DNA of 64,000 bases from positions 2,046,001-2,110,000 of the forward strand of contig JAWWNJ010000011.1 of NCBI GenBank assembly GCA_037176885.1. The letters run 5' to 3'. The stretch comes from Favolaschia claudopus. Lineage: Eukaryota > Basidiomycota > Agaricomycetes > Agaricales > Mycenaceae. Made by a program: the position numbers and the translations under genes. Positions within the stretch are counted from its first letter, which is position 1. Each line of letters starts with the position of its first letter. Below, piece after piece: positions 48,101-57,391 of this stretch. The notes below the pieces were generated by a model, which was not told the origin of the DNA, did no database searches, and saw nothing but the letters and a program-made list of their open reading frames with translations.

Positions 48101-50364
48101 AAATTCAAATGGTTGACTCTCATATAAGCCTGTTGAGGGGCCGGTAACATCATGTACCAATTGTACACTGCTGATCCCTTTTTTAGTCGTGACCACAGCC
48201 AAAATCCCATTGCCTCTGGTATGTATCCGCCCATGGAACCCATCTGCAGCACGTCCCAGAAGTAATCGATAGCTGTGTCTGAATTTCCATCCCATTCTGG
48301 AAGTTGTTCTGGTTTCAGTTCGGCTTTAATCGTTGGTACCGCGTTTCCGTAGGCAGCCAGAGGATGAGGAGTACCTCCAGGCGAAGGATAACCACCTCCT
48401 CCGCCTCCTCCTCCACCCCCCCCACCTCCGTGCCCTCCAGGATGACCTGGGGGGCCCGGAGGGCCAGGAGGCCCAGGAGGGCCAGGAGCTCCTCTTGGTC
48501 CTGGAGGTCCGCGTCTGCCTCCGCCACCTCCTCCGCCTCCGCCGTCCGAACTTCCTCCATCTCCGCCTCCCCCATGCCCCGGAGGGACGTCTTCTGGCTG
48601 GCGTGGCCCTCCAGAATAGTCCCTCGCTGCTGGGTAGCCTCTCATCCCTCCTGGTGGGTCACCGTTTCCATTCCCTTTATCTCCTCCTCCGGTGGTAACG
48701 GTAACTGGCGGAGCAGTGGATTGGGCTGCTTTAAAGCCCGACGGTTCCCATAATCCGGGACCAGACTGTCTAGGCATTGCTGAAAACAGTGAAGGACGCG
48801 TTTTGCCCGGCATAGTTATCGGTGGGATGGCAGTCGCAAAGATGGAAGTGTTCGCCCCGAAGGCTGCAGGGCGCATGTCGAATATTTCGGCAGGCGGGTG
48901 AGCAGGCAAGTGAGGAGCTGAAGGCGTTCCCGGCGTTGGTTTAGTCTGATGGACGGCGGTACGGTCGAACGCATCAAAAAAACCCGATTCGGATTTAAAA
49001 GTAACGTTGGGTGCGTTTTGGAAGGAAACCTCGTTGACCGCTCGCATAGTAGCATCTGACGCGGTCTCTTCCTCCACATATTCGATGATCGGAGGTGTAT
49101 GCGGCAGTATTTCCGCCTCAGGTGGGACGTCGCTATACTCCTTCCACAGGATGTCGGACGTTCTACCTTCTCTCGCTCTAGCATTCCTTTCCATCTCCTG
49201 TAATACCCTTACATCTTGTACAGGAAGCGAAGGGCGAGGGGTCTCTATTCCTTGGTGCTCTCTGAATGTTACATTCGAGTCTTCCCTCCCCGACGATCTC
49301 TGCGGAGGTATCATCTGTACCTGTTTGCCCGTCTCATCGTATCCTATGAGGATCGGGTTTCGTTCCGCTGACCTCCGTGGAAAAGCGTCGTTAATACCCC
49401 CTTCCAGGCTCACTACACGATTCCATGGCGCCCCGTGGGACAAAGCACTCCTTTTATCCGCCGAGAGGTTCTGAGAGTGTCGCGGGAAGTCTTGCATGAT
49501 GAGTCGCAAGCGCTGGTCAGCTCCTGGAGCGGACTCCAGCTGTCTATGGGCGGCCGCTATGGTTGACGCGGGGGACGACGGGATCCTCGTAGAGTCTCTA
49601 AATTCTTCAATGTACTTTGCAAAGAATTTCTGTCCTGCTGCAAAACGCTCCCTCAAAATGTCCCAGGCCGCTTCTAGCTGGAACAAATCTTCAGCACCCT
49701 TTAAAATGGGTACGCATGAATCCCCCGGATCGATTATAAAGTGGGACCTTCGATTCGGAACTAGAGCAGCGGCTCGCTGAACGAACGCTTGTAGCTCGCC
49801 CAACCCTCTCTCGACTTCCTCCATTAGCGCAGGCGTCGCATAAAAACGAGGCGGCGTGTCCGTCCACAATACCCCTCTATCCAATATATCCGTCTTCTCC
49901 AAGCGTTGTTTACTCACTAGTTTCTGAATCAGCGCGTGTGTAGACGGCTGATTCTCCCCCACTGGCTGCAAGTACTCCCTCTGCAAAGCCCCCATATTGG
50001 ACGCTGCGTATTCCTCCAGAGTTAAAGCCTCTTGAAGGGGGGGAGTAGGTGCAGTTTCTGGATCCATGACGGTAGAGTTTCGTCGTGAGGACTGGTGAGT
50101 TTCCGACGTAGATGCTGGGGGTTGCTGAATAAAACCTTGTATTATCGTTGGACTTGAAGTCGGAGCGGCTACTTCACGGCTGGCTATCTTCCTCCAAATT
50201 CCTTCCGCTGGTAGGACAGAGGCTTCTTTGGGGGAGACTGTGCTGCTCTCAAGAATGGTCGCCGCTGGAGCAGGTTTGGCGTCTTCTTCTTTGCGTTTGC
50301 TCACCGAAGTAGACGCTGAACTGGGTTTAATGGGCGAGATTGAGCGAGAACGAGATGTTGGCAA
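42106..50364 (-). CDS. Gag-Pol polyprotein of the gypsy element
   Basis: One frame of about 2750 codons without stop or frameshift, giving Gag and Pol fused. In order: a disordered N-terminus; a collagen-like Gly-Pro-Pro tract near residues 605-650; a retrotransposon Gag core (about 690-860); a zinc knuckle CKVCGSANHWDREC near 970; an aspartic protease DSCADITLI near 1200; reverse transcriptase with YIDD near 1783; RNase H with TDHSALQWA near 2053; an integrase HHCC finger (about 2320-2365) and D,D,E core; and a C-terminal chromodomain FLVRWKGYGPQFDEW near 2720. The chromodomain suggests targeting to modified histone H3. The codon at 50364 is TTG. The first in-frame ATG is 50067, yet the frame is open back into the 5' LTR. 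Confidence 0.95.
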   Translation of the reverse strand: MPTSRSRSISPIKPSSASTSVSKRKEEDAKPAPAATILESSTVSPKEASVLPAEGIWRKIASREVAAPTSSPTIIQGFIQQPPASTSETHQSSRRNSTVMDPETAPTPPLQEALTLEEYAASNMGALQREYLQPVGENQPSTHALIQKLVSKQRLEKTDILDRGVLWTDTPPRFYATPALMEEVERGLGELQAFVQRAAALVPNRRSHFIIDPGDSCVPILKGAEDLFQLEAAWDILRERFAAGQKFFAKYIEEFRDSTRIPSSPASTIAAAHRQLESAPGADQRLRLIMQDFPRHSQNLSADKRSALSHGAPWNRVVSLEGGINDAFPRRSAERNPILIGYDETGKQVQMIPPQRSSGREDSNVTFREHQGIETPRPSLPVQDVRVLQEMERNARAREGRTSDILWKEYSDVPPEAEILPHTPPIIEYVEEETASDATMRAVNEVSFQNAPNVTFKSESGFFDAFDRTAVHQTKPTPGTPSAPHLPAHPPAEIFDMRPAAFGANTSIFATAIPPITMPGKTRPSLFSAMPRQSGPGLWEPSGFKAAQSTAPPVTVTTGGGDKGNGNGDPPGGMRGYPAARDYSGGPRQPEDVPPGHGGGGDGGSSDGGGGGGGGGRRGPPGPRGAPGPPGPPGPPGPPGHPGGHGGGGGGGGGGGGGYPSPGGTPHPLAAYGNAVPTIKAELKPEQLPEWDGNSDTAIDYFWDVLQMGSMGGYIPEAMGFWLWSRLKKGSAVYNWYMMLPAPQQAYMRVNHLNFIRSIKEAFLGRLWQLNMNRVFELQKFRQEGHTRETPREFIGRRAMYARMLANTDDGGPLEVYTIMLKAPVSWGPILVVENIPNTLTLFAKATEHEEALIEAARRGETLSLDQLSSALRKLGVRMESSRDRKVNLGSKLEEDGEGTREVQRSEQTEAEETTPSLAEEYSLENHNYTGMDDATVREVYQTFKKRQRNPPKGGYPYPKNDHVVTKMGKLPPSPCKVCGSANHWDRECPDWAVYENGVKRSANHVVSSQDQEELEAMYKGAYVVLLNQRLAGDNVDFSKFSKSGFERAVLANSVMNQKESHEERAHKTNKTWIEEVEDESLEEDRLRPKAEAYLIEESSWYPEESGEVEEDDFYWTSEGQMPALEEYDSGTDDEEEEWEHEAKAAEREAVLELAPPPPELTPIRLKKIRKFAPGQSALGVSVLSMRGWIGHLQNPALDLRLDSCADITLISEDLYLSLKNRPPLRQGQKMKLCELTSGKSNISGFITIAVLVLSEEGEMIETEAEAYVVPGMSVPILLGEDYHRSYGITVNREAEEGTRISFPEGYSVKAEGVGRTEDWKQGHLVESAANRLLRTKIHRQSQVKRKRKLKRQVQEEGHLRVAQDYLLKPESSTNIRVTGHLTEGKDCLVEKTATVGKENSYFAVPNVLMAESNPIIPVANLSSRKRYLRKGEIIATKRDPELFLDKPKNAEHLEKMTTNATLYRNLMEARLQSEEAETPSSSRKDFTNERAPKERIFTRTNSGSGVPGDTRTTTKPRSRKQAAPCTDYTELGVKSERIFARTNFGSGVPEPDEMKETNEPEDYGPKTAAMPDPDTYPSDRMEEFIDVGSLPEHLKEEAWAMLRKRVKAFGFDGRLGHMPDSKAHVRLKEGQEPIAVPMYGSSPAKKAVIDEQMDKWFEMGVIEPSKSPWSAPVVIAYRNGKPRFCVDYRKLNAATISDEFPIPRQTEILQTLSGAQVLSSLDALSGFTQLEMDDESIEKTAFRTHRGLWQFRRMPFGLKNGPSIFQRVMQGILAPYLWLFCLVYIDDIVVYSRSYEEHIKHLDQVLGAIEEAGLTLSPKKCHLFYSSILLLGHQVSRLGLSTHEEKVRAILELKRPSKVSDLQSFLGMVVYFSTFIPYYADICGPLFQLLRKDQKWEWKAEQEHAFHAAKEALRSAPVLGHPIEGLPYRLYSDASNEAAGCALQQVQPIKVGDLKGTRAYKRLRKAFDDGLPPPRLVTKLSDKTDDMNWSDVWADNFDESIVHVERVIAYYSRTFKGAEQRYSTTEREALAAKDGLVKFQPFIEGEKILLVTDHSALQWARTYENANRRLAAWGAVFSAYAPGLEIVHRAGRIHSNVDPLSRLPRDAPSHVSPRTRPDNDEVLLTNDKLAEWNERQKEKEVAKRATYVAWDLRDAMEGTSSVWATTRAQKRAEDSTQSASNDGGQDGRISEDLAAAEAPEPKSAGVRNQDQPMTEEERKEDSDDELETMEATEEYWGATNPPPNTFVHLEPSFLRRFQRAYETDAEFGRIWADPEMVRTRWSPGQRFFRDEQELLFFRDADYQPRLCVPESLRNEIMAEMHESPAESAHAGPEKLWELLSPKFYWHRMKNDIIRFGKSCDVCQHTKPTNFKRFGFLIPNPIPSRPYQSISMDFIVNLPWSDGFNAILVVVDRLTKHASFIPCTTGLDAEGFAELYVKHIVCRFGLSDRIISDRDPRWTSDFWKAVARFLKTKLALSSAHHPQHDGQTEIVNRLLEVMLRAYVSEGRDDWAEWLHLLELAYNSNPHKSTGATPLFLLHGFEPRTPLDLLNQNRDASELRYSSLPEADNFVKSLAMHRESARRAIAKAQDAQAKQYNKGRRDVPHFKKGDRVMVNPHTLKWVESKKDGVKFVRRWIGPFEVMQRINPMVYRLRMSNRYPGLPIFNVEHLKKYEESDPKFGKRTVMPDTRLSIDEVPEYEVEEIVGHKKLRKGRTIKFLVRWKGYGPQFDEWKTAKDLTNAPTLLSAYRSKHRL

Positions 50365-50492
50365 TGGAATACGCGAAGGAATAGATCCGTCGTCTACAAA
50401 AGCAATTCGCGGACGTATATGACTATATACTAGTCCGCGCGTTGACGAAGGGTCTCGAGCCAGGGTGGTAAGGTTCCCAATGTGTCCACCAC

Positions 50493-51405
50493 TGTAAGAG
50501 TTCTCGTTAATTTGAGGGACCTTCCGATATTAACCTGGCGCGAAAGCTAGGAGTAACTCCCAAATAATACGACACCTCCTGGAATGCCAGAAGTAGTCGA
50601 ATATTCACACTCAAGTTACCTTCTGGAATGCCAGATAGGTAGGTTAAGTGTGTAAGGGAGTTTCTCCCTGAGGTCACTCGCCGGCTCCTAGCGCAAGCTT
50701 AAAGCGTCGCGCTGAGCGTAAGAGTTGGGAGTAAAAAGTGATAAATTCTTATCACGCGTGACCGCTATAGTTTGGTCACGCGTAACTACACATGACTAGT
50801 AAATATACTGTACTATTTCGATCAATTCGTCTGTCACGCGTCACAGGCCCCCAAATTGACGAATTTTTTCGTACGTGTCACAGGTCACCGAGGCCTTGGA
50901 CGAATGTGACAAAAAAGTTCCAAAATCTGCGAAAAATGCCGAAAAAAATACAAATTTTTCTCAGCGCACCATTCGGCGCGCTTCCGTGGCAGAATACCAG
51001 GGCATATCACTCGAAATGCCGGTTTCTGGCATTTTGCTCCGTTTTCCGGCTTCTTTGGCACCTGCCGCGGCTGTATCTCGGCCTATTTCGCCGCGCACTT
51101 GTTGGATTCTTGAAAATAAATTGCAAATAAATTCTATATTATGTTGCATTCTAGAGCGCAGTGCAGTAAATTGGCATACGAAAGGAGATGTTCTCGAGGC
51201 ATTGGTGAATATTTCTGGGGTGTCACGGTCTCTGCGGCCCATTGACGAACTTCAAATTTCGTTCCGAGGTGTCACAGGTCACAAGCCGGGTGAATTGACC
51301 GAAATACTACAGTAATACAACAATATATACAGGCTCGTCAGTAAACTGTCCGAGCCGCCGTTCGTAACACGTTCAGAGTAGGGGATTCCTACCAAGGATC
51401 TCACA
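50493..51405 (-). repeat. 5' LTR, interrupted by a MITE
   Basis: 406 bp of LTR (50493-50807 and 51315-51405) plus a 507-bp addition made of a 505-bp element and one copy of TA. Being the 5' LTR of a minus-strand element, it should contain the promoter, so the insertion may affect transcription. Confidence 0.95.
50808..51312. mobile_element. 505-bp MITE with TA target duplication, nested in the LTR
   Basis: TA at 50806-50807 and 51313-51314. Terminal inverted repeats of about 21 bp: CTGTACTATTTCGATCAATT at the left, and the right end reads on the complement CTGTAGTATTTCGGTCAATT. The interior has repeated GTCACAGGTCAC near both ends and no transposase. TA duplication and size suggest a non-autonomous Tc1/mariner/pogo-type element. 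Confidence 0.9.
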
Positions 51406-51643
51406 CGGTTCGGGGGACCCCCCGAGCGCAGCGAGGGAGGGGAGGGCCGCGAATGATCGGTCCCCTTCGCGCAAACTACGGAACAAGTAATGCCGCAGTG
51501 CCGAATATGGCTGCACAGTTCAATTTCCCACTGATCAATGTACTTGGCATTCTAAATCAGTCAATCCTACGAAATTTGCAGTTTTCTCATCAAATCCTAC
51601 GAACTTGGCACGCTGCTCTCAATCCTACTATCATACGAACTTG

Positions 51644-52734
51644 ATATATACTCCCGCCCCGCTCTGTCCACCAATATCCCCTCACGTACCTCTTTCCCCC
51701 GCCTACCCCCTCCCCTCATGTACGTTGTTCGCTCGATATATCTTTGTATCTCAATCATACCTCCCCTCTTCAAATATTCCTCCGTCTACGAACATCTCCT
51801 TCATCCATGCGATAGACCGTTTCGCTACCATACGATACGATTTGAGCCCTGGGCTCTCTTCATCTCCCCGCCGTTGGCACCGTCTGAATGATACGTCAGC
51901 GATACCCCAGGGCACCTTTACCAATCGATACGACGCCGCCGTCGCCGAAATTACTTCCACCTCGCCCCGCGCCGTCTGTGAGGATCTTGGACCAGGGACC
52001 ACATCGTCCGCGGCCGCATCGTCCTCGTCTCCCCCCTAGCTCGCTGCATGCCGTCCCTCGATAAGCTAACGTCCAGCATCATCAAGATCAGGATCGGCGT
52101 CCTCCCCCTCCGCTACCCTCGTCTCGTACTAATTGGTACATACGAATATCAGCAAATATAAGGTGGGATCTCACAAGACTTGCACAGAATTCTGGATTTA
52201 CGCATTCCAGGACTACTCAACTTCGGCCACGAGACCAAATATTAAAATGTCATTTGTTCGTCTATCTACCGCACTCTTCCCATTTTCATCACTGTAGGTA
52301 AATTGCATTACCTTCAATTGTTCACGTCTACTCACCTTATTCCACACTCCATCCCAGCCTCTCAGGTTGGCATTTAACGCCGCCCGAATCTCCCTCTACA
52401 TCGATATCTTCCAACCACCTCGTCCGTTCTGCCCGTTTACTCAGTATAAGTATTAGAGCAGTGGAAAAAAGGGCTCTATGCTCGTTGAGAGATCCTTCGC
52501 TGGTCTCAGCGACTCCGAGGCTGCGAACCGTCTGAGTCAACTGGTGACTGCGGGCCGGCGGCATGTCTTCAACTTCGTTACATAAGTAATTACTATCGAA
52601 ATTCGAGACTATTCAGTACAAAGTATAAATCTATCGAAATAGAAGTAACAAGTAAAAGTGCGAGTTCCTGCCATGCGAAGGCAATGGCCCCCCTCCCCCA
52701 AGTAATAGGATAAGATTGCATCACGGCCAGACCC
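51644..52734. other. Intergenic, no supported gene
   Basis: C/T-rich then mixed sequence; open frames such as 51605-52039 are proline/serine-rich by composition only. Confidence 0.4.
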
Positions 52735-53231
52735 CGATCAATAGGGTTATTCACACCTCGCCTTTTTGGTTCCCTTTTTGCGTCCTTTTTGCTCTCCTTT
52801 TTCTCTTCCTTTTTGCTCATTTTGCATTTTGGTCAAAAAAGCTCTGTAGAACTTGTTTCTTTTTGTAAACTTTGCCTTTTTACACCTCTGAATAGAAAAG
52901 TCAACATGCACTAGGCAGGGAATGAAAGGAATGTGAAAAGGGAAGAAAGTCGAGTCGAAAAATGGAGGTAAAATGGGAGTTCTGAGCGGAGCGTTCACAC
53001 CTCCCTTTTTGCAGCCCATTTTTCGCTCCCTTTTTTCTACCGTTTCGGCCAAAACTGCACATTTGACCCCAATTTTTTCATAGGTTTTCCCTTTTTAACA
53101 ATCTGATTGGAAAAGGCCAAAAAAACCGGAAGAAAAACGAAGAGAATACAAAAAACGGCGAAAAAGGGAGTGAAAAAGGAAGCAAAAAAGGAGCGGAAAA
53201 AGGGAGGTGTGAACGACCCTAATGTCGATCG
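52735..53231. repeat. T-rich inverted-repeat element (about 500 bp) with an inner copy
   Basis: Outer arms of about 60 bp pair imperfectly: CGATCAATAGGGTTATTCAC at the left, and the right arm reads on the complement CGATCGACATTAGGGTCGTT. Inside, CGTTCACACCTCCCTTTTT (52992-53010) is exactly inverted at 53197-53215. The arms hold repeated CCTTTTTGC-like units. The ~220-bp inner palindrome may be a second copy of the same element. No ORF. Confidence 0.6.
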
Positions 53232-56200
53232 AAAACAGTGACACAATCTGTGACCTCGCTTCTGACACCACATGCGGTAAGCGGGCCGACACTTTGTGCG
53301 GCAGGACTCGTACTTTTTTCTCTTTCTTTTTGTGTTTGCGGTGATGCGGCGTTGGGTTTCTGCGTGGACTTCGTCTGAACCAATGGTTATCAACAGTGGA
53401 TAGATTCTGTCTATCTATGGCCCAATTCAAGTCGAGTTGGAAGGTCAGGAGGTCTCGAGACATGCTGAGAGTCGCAGTGCAACGGGTTTTGCATCCTGAG
53501 CATCAAGGGCTCCAACAGAATGTCTCTCGACACCCACGACCATCGGCACCAAACGCTGCTTCCACCGCCCACGACGATTGATTCTTCCTCCGCAACGAAA
53601 GTGCGAATAACGCAGCAAATGAGCATCTATGCCGCGTTGGTGAAGGAGAAATGAAGTTCATGGGCGTGCGGCAGATGACAGGAGAAGGAAGAGTAGGGCT
53701 AGAATGTAGATATGGTGGAGGAGAAGAAGCAATGAGAAAGACGAGGAAGAACGGCAGAGAAAACAAGTCGACGACGTACCTAACCCCCTCAGCGAGTCCT
53801 GCTGCATGCACCTCCGCCAATCTTCATTTTACCCCTGCTAAGTATCCGCTCGCCCGCGCCGCGCGCGCGCGCTCATACGGACGACTCGGAAAGACTCGGA
53901 AGCACGAATCTTCTAAGTATGTTAGCAGACCTTGTTGACTCTGTTGAAGCAAGAAGCGTTGCTGATACAGAAATACTTAAATCAGGCTGGGGATGCACAG
54001 TAGTGAAGTGATAGAGATGAGCATTCGCAAACAAAATTGACTGCCAGTTTGCTTTGAGCGGCGGTGTTCGGTGGACACGCGGAGTGCAGACAAGGTGACT
54101 ATGGAAAAGTTGATAGTGTGATGATGTTGGTGGACAAGAACAACGACGACGGAGCATGGGTCGAGTACAGCCGAGAATCGAGTTGGGAACAGGCTAGCGA
54201 GAGAGCGGAGTGGTACCACGGCGTGGCGGGGCGATGCCATGGCTGGATAAGGTGGTGCAACGTCGTCGACGCGGATTGTAGCGTACATTCGACGACGTTT
54301 GTGGTGACTTTCGGCGGGCGGGCGGGCATCAACAAGAATGTCGTCAACAATCCGAGGGGTTGTGGCTGTGAGACGGCCTGGGAAGATCCCGGCAAGGCGG
54401 ATCAAGCCTTCGACGTCGTCCGAAGTCCAAGCTCTTTAGTTTGAAGGGTCGCTCCAGCGTCGAACGCCTCTTCCACAAACGCCCAACCCTGGCTTCATCT
54501 AAGCAATGCCGGCCTCGATTCTCGAGCAAACCACGTCTCCTGACGGACTTAATAGACGCTTCACATGATCGCACATCTTTTTTTCTTTCGTACACTACAA
54601 CTATCACCTCGGTCGCCTTCGACTAGTACCATCTTCTCGGAATTCATCTCCCAATGGTCGTCTCAACTCTACGCACGCCTGTTGTCTGGCGCTTCTTCTT
54701 TCTCACTCGTCTGACGTCGACACCAGTGCTCTGCTTCAAGTACATCCACAGTGACTTTGAAGCTCGAATCGTCCTGAATCACCTCAAGGTCCGCTATTTG
54801 TCACATGTGCTGCGGGACACGGTCCCTCTGATGCGGCGGGTCTGCGAGGTACAAAGCAATGGACAGCATACGCATGGTGTCGAGTTTACGAGTAGTGAGT
54901 CTCCCCTCTCGTTCACTTCCCTCCCCCACCTTATCGCCTGCCCGCTTCGCCGACTTAGACAACGCGTCAAGTACCCATCGCTCCTACTTCCATATCACCA
55001 CCGCTTCGGTCTCCCTCCCATCCTTTCCATTATGCTCAATGCTTCGTTTCACACACTCTCATCTGACGTCTCTGGGGCAAGGATATCCGTAAAGCGCAGC
55101 ATGCAAGTTGCGCGCCGTTTTTGCCATCACCACCGCATCCAGCCGCCCTCACCTATGCCACACCACGCCCCAGCCGCTGCCGTTGTTGGTGAAATCGTCC
55201 GGGGTACTTGAGCAGGAATCGTCGATGGTCTCCCGGTTAAGGTGCGTACCCGCGCTTCCCTCGCTTTGCCGCAATCTGCTCACGACACCAGCCATTTCCA
55301 CCCTGCTCCTTCACCCCGCCGCCACGGCTGATACACCCGCACTGAATGCCCCGGTCGTCGCCACTCCATCAACGTCGACATCCGCCGTATGCGACGACGC
55401 ACTGCTGTGTCCTACCTCTCACCCCTCTCGCTCACAACACCTCGGCTCTCCATCTCCAATTCCCAACCCCGCTACCTCTCACCGCCCGTCACTCTCCGCT
55501 GCCACCCCGTCAACGCTGTACAATACCGTCGACGTTGATGTCACTGCACGGCGCCTTTTCGCACGAAACCGCCGCTCAAACTCGCATCAGAGTCAGTGTT
55601 CTCGTTGTTATAACACTCGCGAAACGAAGAATTTGCGCTGTACTAGACTAATGCCGGTAGGGAAGGACACAAGAGGGGAGTGAGCAGGAGGCGCGGGAGG
55701 AAATGAGTGGCGAGGTCAACGCTCGGGACTGGCGTGTGTATCTGAAAGCTGGCGAAGGTCTCTTGTCAAGGTGAGTTCCAATTCATGTTTTCCAACTGTG
55801 CACCACGCTCTTCCTTACTAATAGATCGTTCGCGGTGACGAAGCTTTCGAAGCCAATGCTTGTGACTAGGCTTTCGGCCCTCGGGTACCCTACGCCTCAG
55901 TTCATCTACATTGTATGTACTAGGGCTCAAGTAATATGTTTCTTTTTCATTCTTGACTTGATTTGAAACAATCGGGGAGGGGGAACCAGGAATTGATTCA
56001 ATGAGACTGAACTCCTCCGTTTTTCCGTACAGAATCTCTATAAAATTATGTCAATCAGCGGACAAAAAACCTGGAAACCGAAACAGACGTCGGGTGGGGT
56101 AAGTCAAAACTCTATCTCTCTTCTCAAAGCTCGCTCGGTCGCCGCTTGCGCGTCGACCAGCTCGCATTGAGAACGGCCCTTCGGGGTTTGTTTGCCTCCG

Positions 56201-56512
56201 AATTTGTGAACCAGATGCATCACCAAATGTTTAAGTGATAAAAAATTGACTGTTCATTGTTCATTCATTATCTACAGAACATAACCTCACACGAAGGCAG
56301 GTAGCAGACGATACAAGCAAGCCAAGTACGCCAAGCAATTGCCGAATACGGATCAAATAATAAATCAGTTCATCATCAAATCCGTGGGAGAAAAGTGCGT
56401 TTTCCTTGCTATCGAGAGGGCACACACTGATGTGATCAAAAACTCGAAACCCTCAACCTGAGATATGAAAAGAACGACTACTAAAGTACTCGTAAAGTAC
56501 TCGTAACCCACC
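53232..56512. other. Gene-poor region, unassigned ORFs
   Basis: Open frames exist on both strands: 54064-54444 (+), 54654-55211 (+), 55108-55683 (+), 53503-53820 (-). The best candidate is plus 54657-54895 (starts ATG; contains FKYIHSDFEARIVLNHLKVR), ending near a GTGAG donor at 54895. An intron-like GTGCGTACCC...ACCAG lies at 55241-55290. No domain is recognised and low-complexity Ser/Pro frames dominate, so I report no CDS. The last ~200 bp should be the promoter of paralog B and contain the direct repeat AGTACTCGTAA twice. Confidence 0.3.
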
Positions 56513-57391
56513 ATGGTCACCGCAGCGTCCCCCGCCCTTCTCCTCCTCGGCGTCGCCCTCTCCGGCGCCCGTCTCGTTCTCGCCGACGATGACAACAGCG
56601 GACATACTACCGCCATCATCGGGTTCGTCGTAGGTCAGCCTGTCTTCCATTCCACCCGAAATACTCCGAGCGAGTCACTTGCAATTTGAATGTGAATCTC
56701 ATTTCCAACGCCGCAGCCATAATCCTCCTCCTCATGCTCTCCTGCGGCATCCAACGCCGGCGCGCCCGCCGCGCAGCACTTTCCGCGACGTCGATAAACG
56801 CATACCGACCGCAAGCCCTCCCCCTGACATCTCATTCGCTGCGATATGGCAACTCTGCGAGCTCGCAGCCGTTTGCGGCACCGACAGGGTCGGAATACCC
56901 GCCTCAAGGGGCGGCGGATTGGGCGCCGCCGCCGTATGTGAAGGAGGAAGGGACTGGGGGGCAGCAGGAGTATGCGCCGGTGCGTTTAAATCTGAGGCTA
57001 TGTATCGCCTTCCGTCTGTGTGCTGATTTTTGTTTTCTCGGACGCCGACAGCCTCCTGGCCCACCACCATCCTCCGGTGCGCCACCCGCAATCGACGCAC
57101 CGTATTCGTACGCTCCGGTGCGTTCTGTATTCATTCGTTCACGTATCCTATTCTTCTTACTTGCTTGATATCTCTGCGCAGCCTCCCGGCCCACCTCCCC
57201 GCGCCCATATTCACGTGCGTCGACAGCTTTTTCTGTACATCCCACTTGATCTCATTTCTTCTGTTCCTTTCTCGACCCGTATGTAGTCCACTTCCGCCGA
57301 CTTCACCAACGGATTCACCAACAATGTCGGCGGCTTCCGCTCTGCATCTCCACCAACCTCACCTCCACCGCGATCGCCCGCTGCGCCTTAG
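56513..57391 (+). CDS. PY-motif single-pass membrane protein, paralog B
   Basis: Five exons: 56513-56633, 56717-56979, 57052-57117, 57182-57214 and 57287-57391; 195 aa, same intron phases (1,0,0,0) as A and C. Signal peptide LLLLGVALSGARLVLA, membrane helix across the first junction ending SCG, then RRRARR. The tail has YPPQGAADWAPPPYVKEE with PPPY at 111-114, followed by PPGPPPSSGAPP, DAPYSYAP, PPGPPPRAHIH and the C-terminus SPPPRSPAAP. Exon 3 is 15 nt longer than in A and C, adding an in-frame GPPPSSGA-type insertion. The GATA motif of A and C is not found upstream. Confidence 0.75.

Larger units (their letters stand above)
37102..51405 (-). mobile_element. Ty3/gypsy chromovirus LTR retrotransposon
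   Basis: Flanked by the 5-bp target duplication CGGTT (37097-37101 and 51406-51410). LTRs begin TGTAAGAG and end CTCACA. The coding strand is minus, so the right LTR is 5'. Inside are one long Gag-Pol frame and then at least three further ORFs before the 3' LTR. A purine-rich tract (minus-strand GGGGGGCC near 37510) precedes the 3' LTR. Just inside the 5' LTR the minus strand reads TGGTGGACACATTGG, a candidate primer-binding site. The LTRs look identical apart from a MITE in the right copy, so the insertion is young. Confidence 0.95.
36718..51643. mobile_element. Older inverted-repeat element, split by the gypsy insertion
   Basis: About 95 bp at 36718-36812 and 51549-51643 are inverted copies at roughly 80% identity. 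Each arm contains three spaced copies of a unit like AAGTTCGTAGGATT. Taking out the gypsy element leaves about 620 bp (36718-37101 plus 51411-51643), without coding capacity. The interior has GC-rich hairpins and a TTAGGGTTAGGG tract. The superfamily is not identified and no clear target duplication was seen. Confidence 0.6.

Noticed and set aside
42439..50422. Many plus-strand ORFs inside the gag-pol region
   Set aside because: They are antisense shadows of the long Gag-Pol frame; none has independent motifs, and the proline/serine runs mirror the Gly/Arg-rich Gag.
53400..55700. Several ORFs of 60-190 codons as genes
   Set aside because: Overlapping Ser/Pro/Arg-rich frames on both strands, no domain, and no splice model that improves coding sense.
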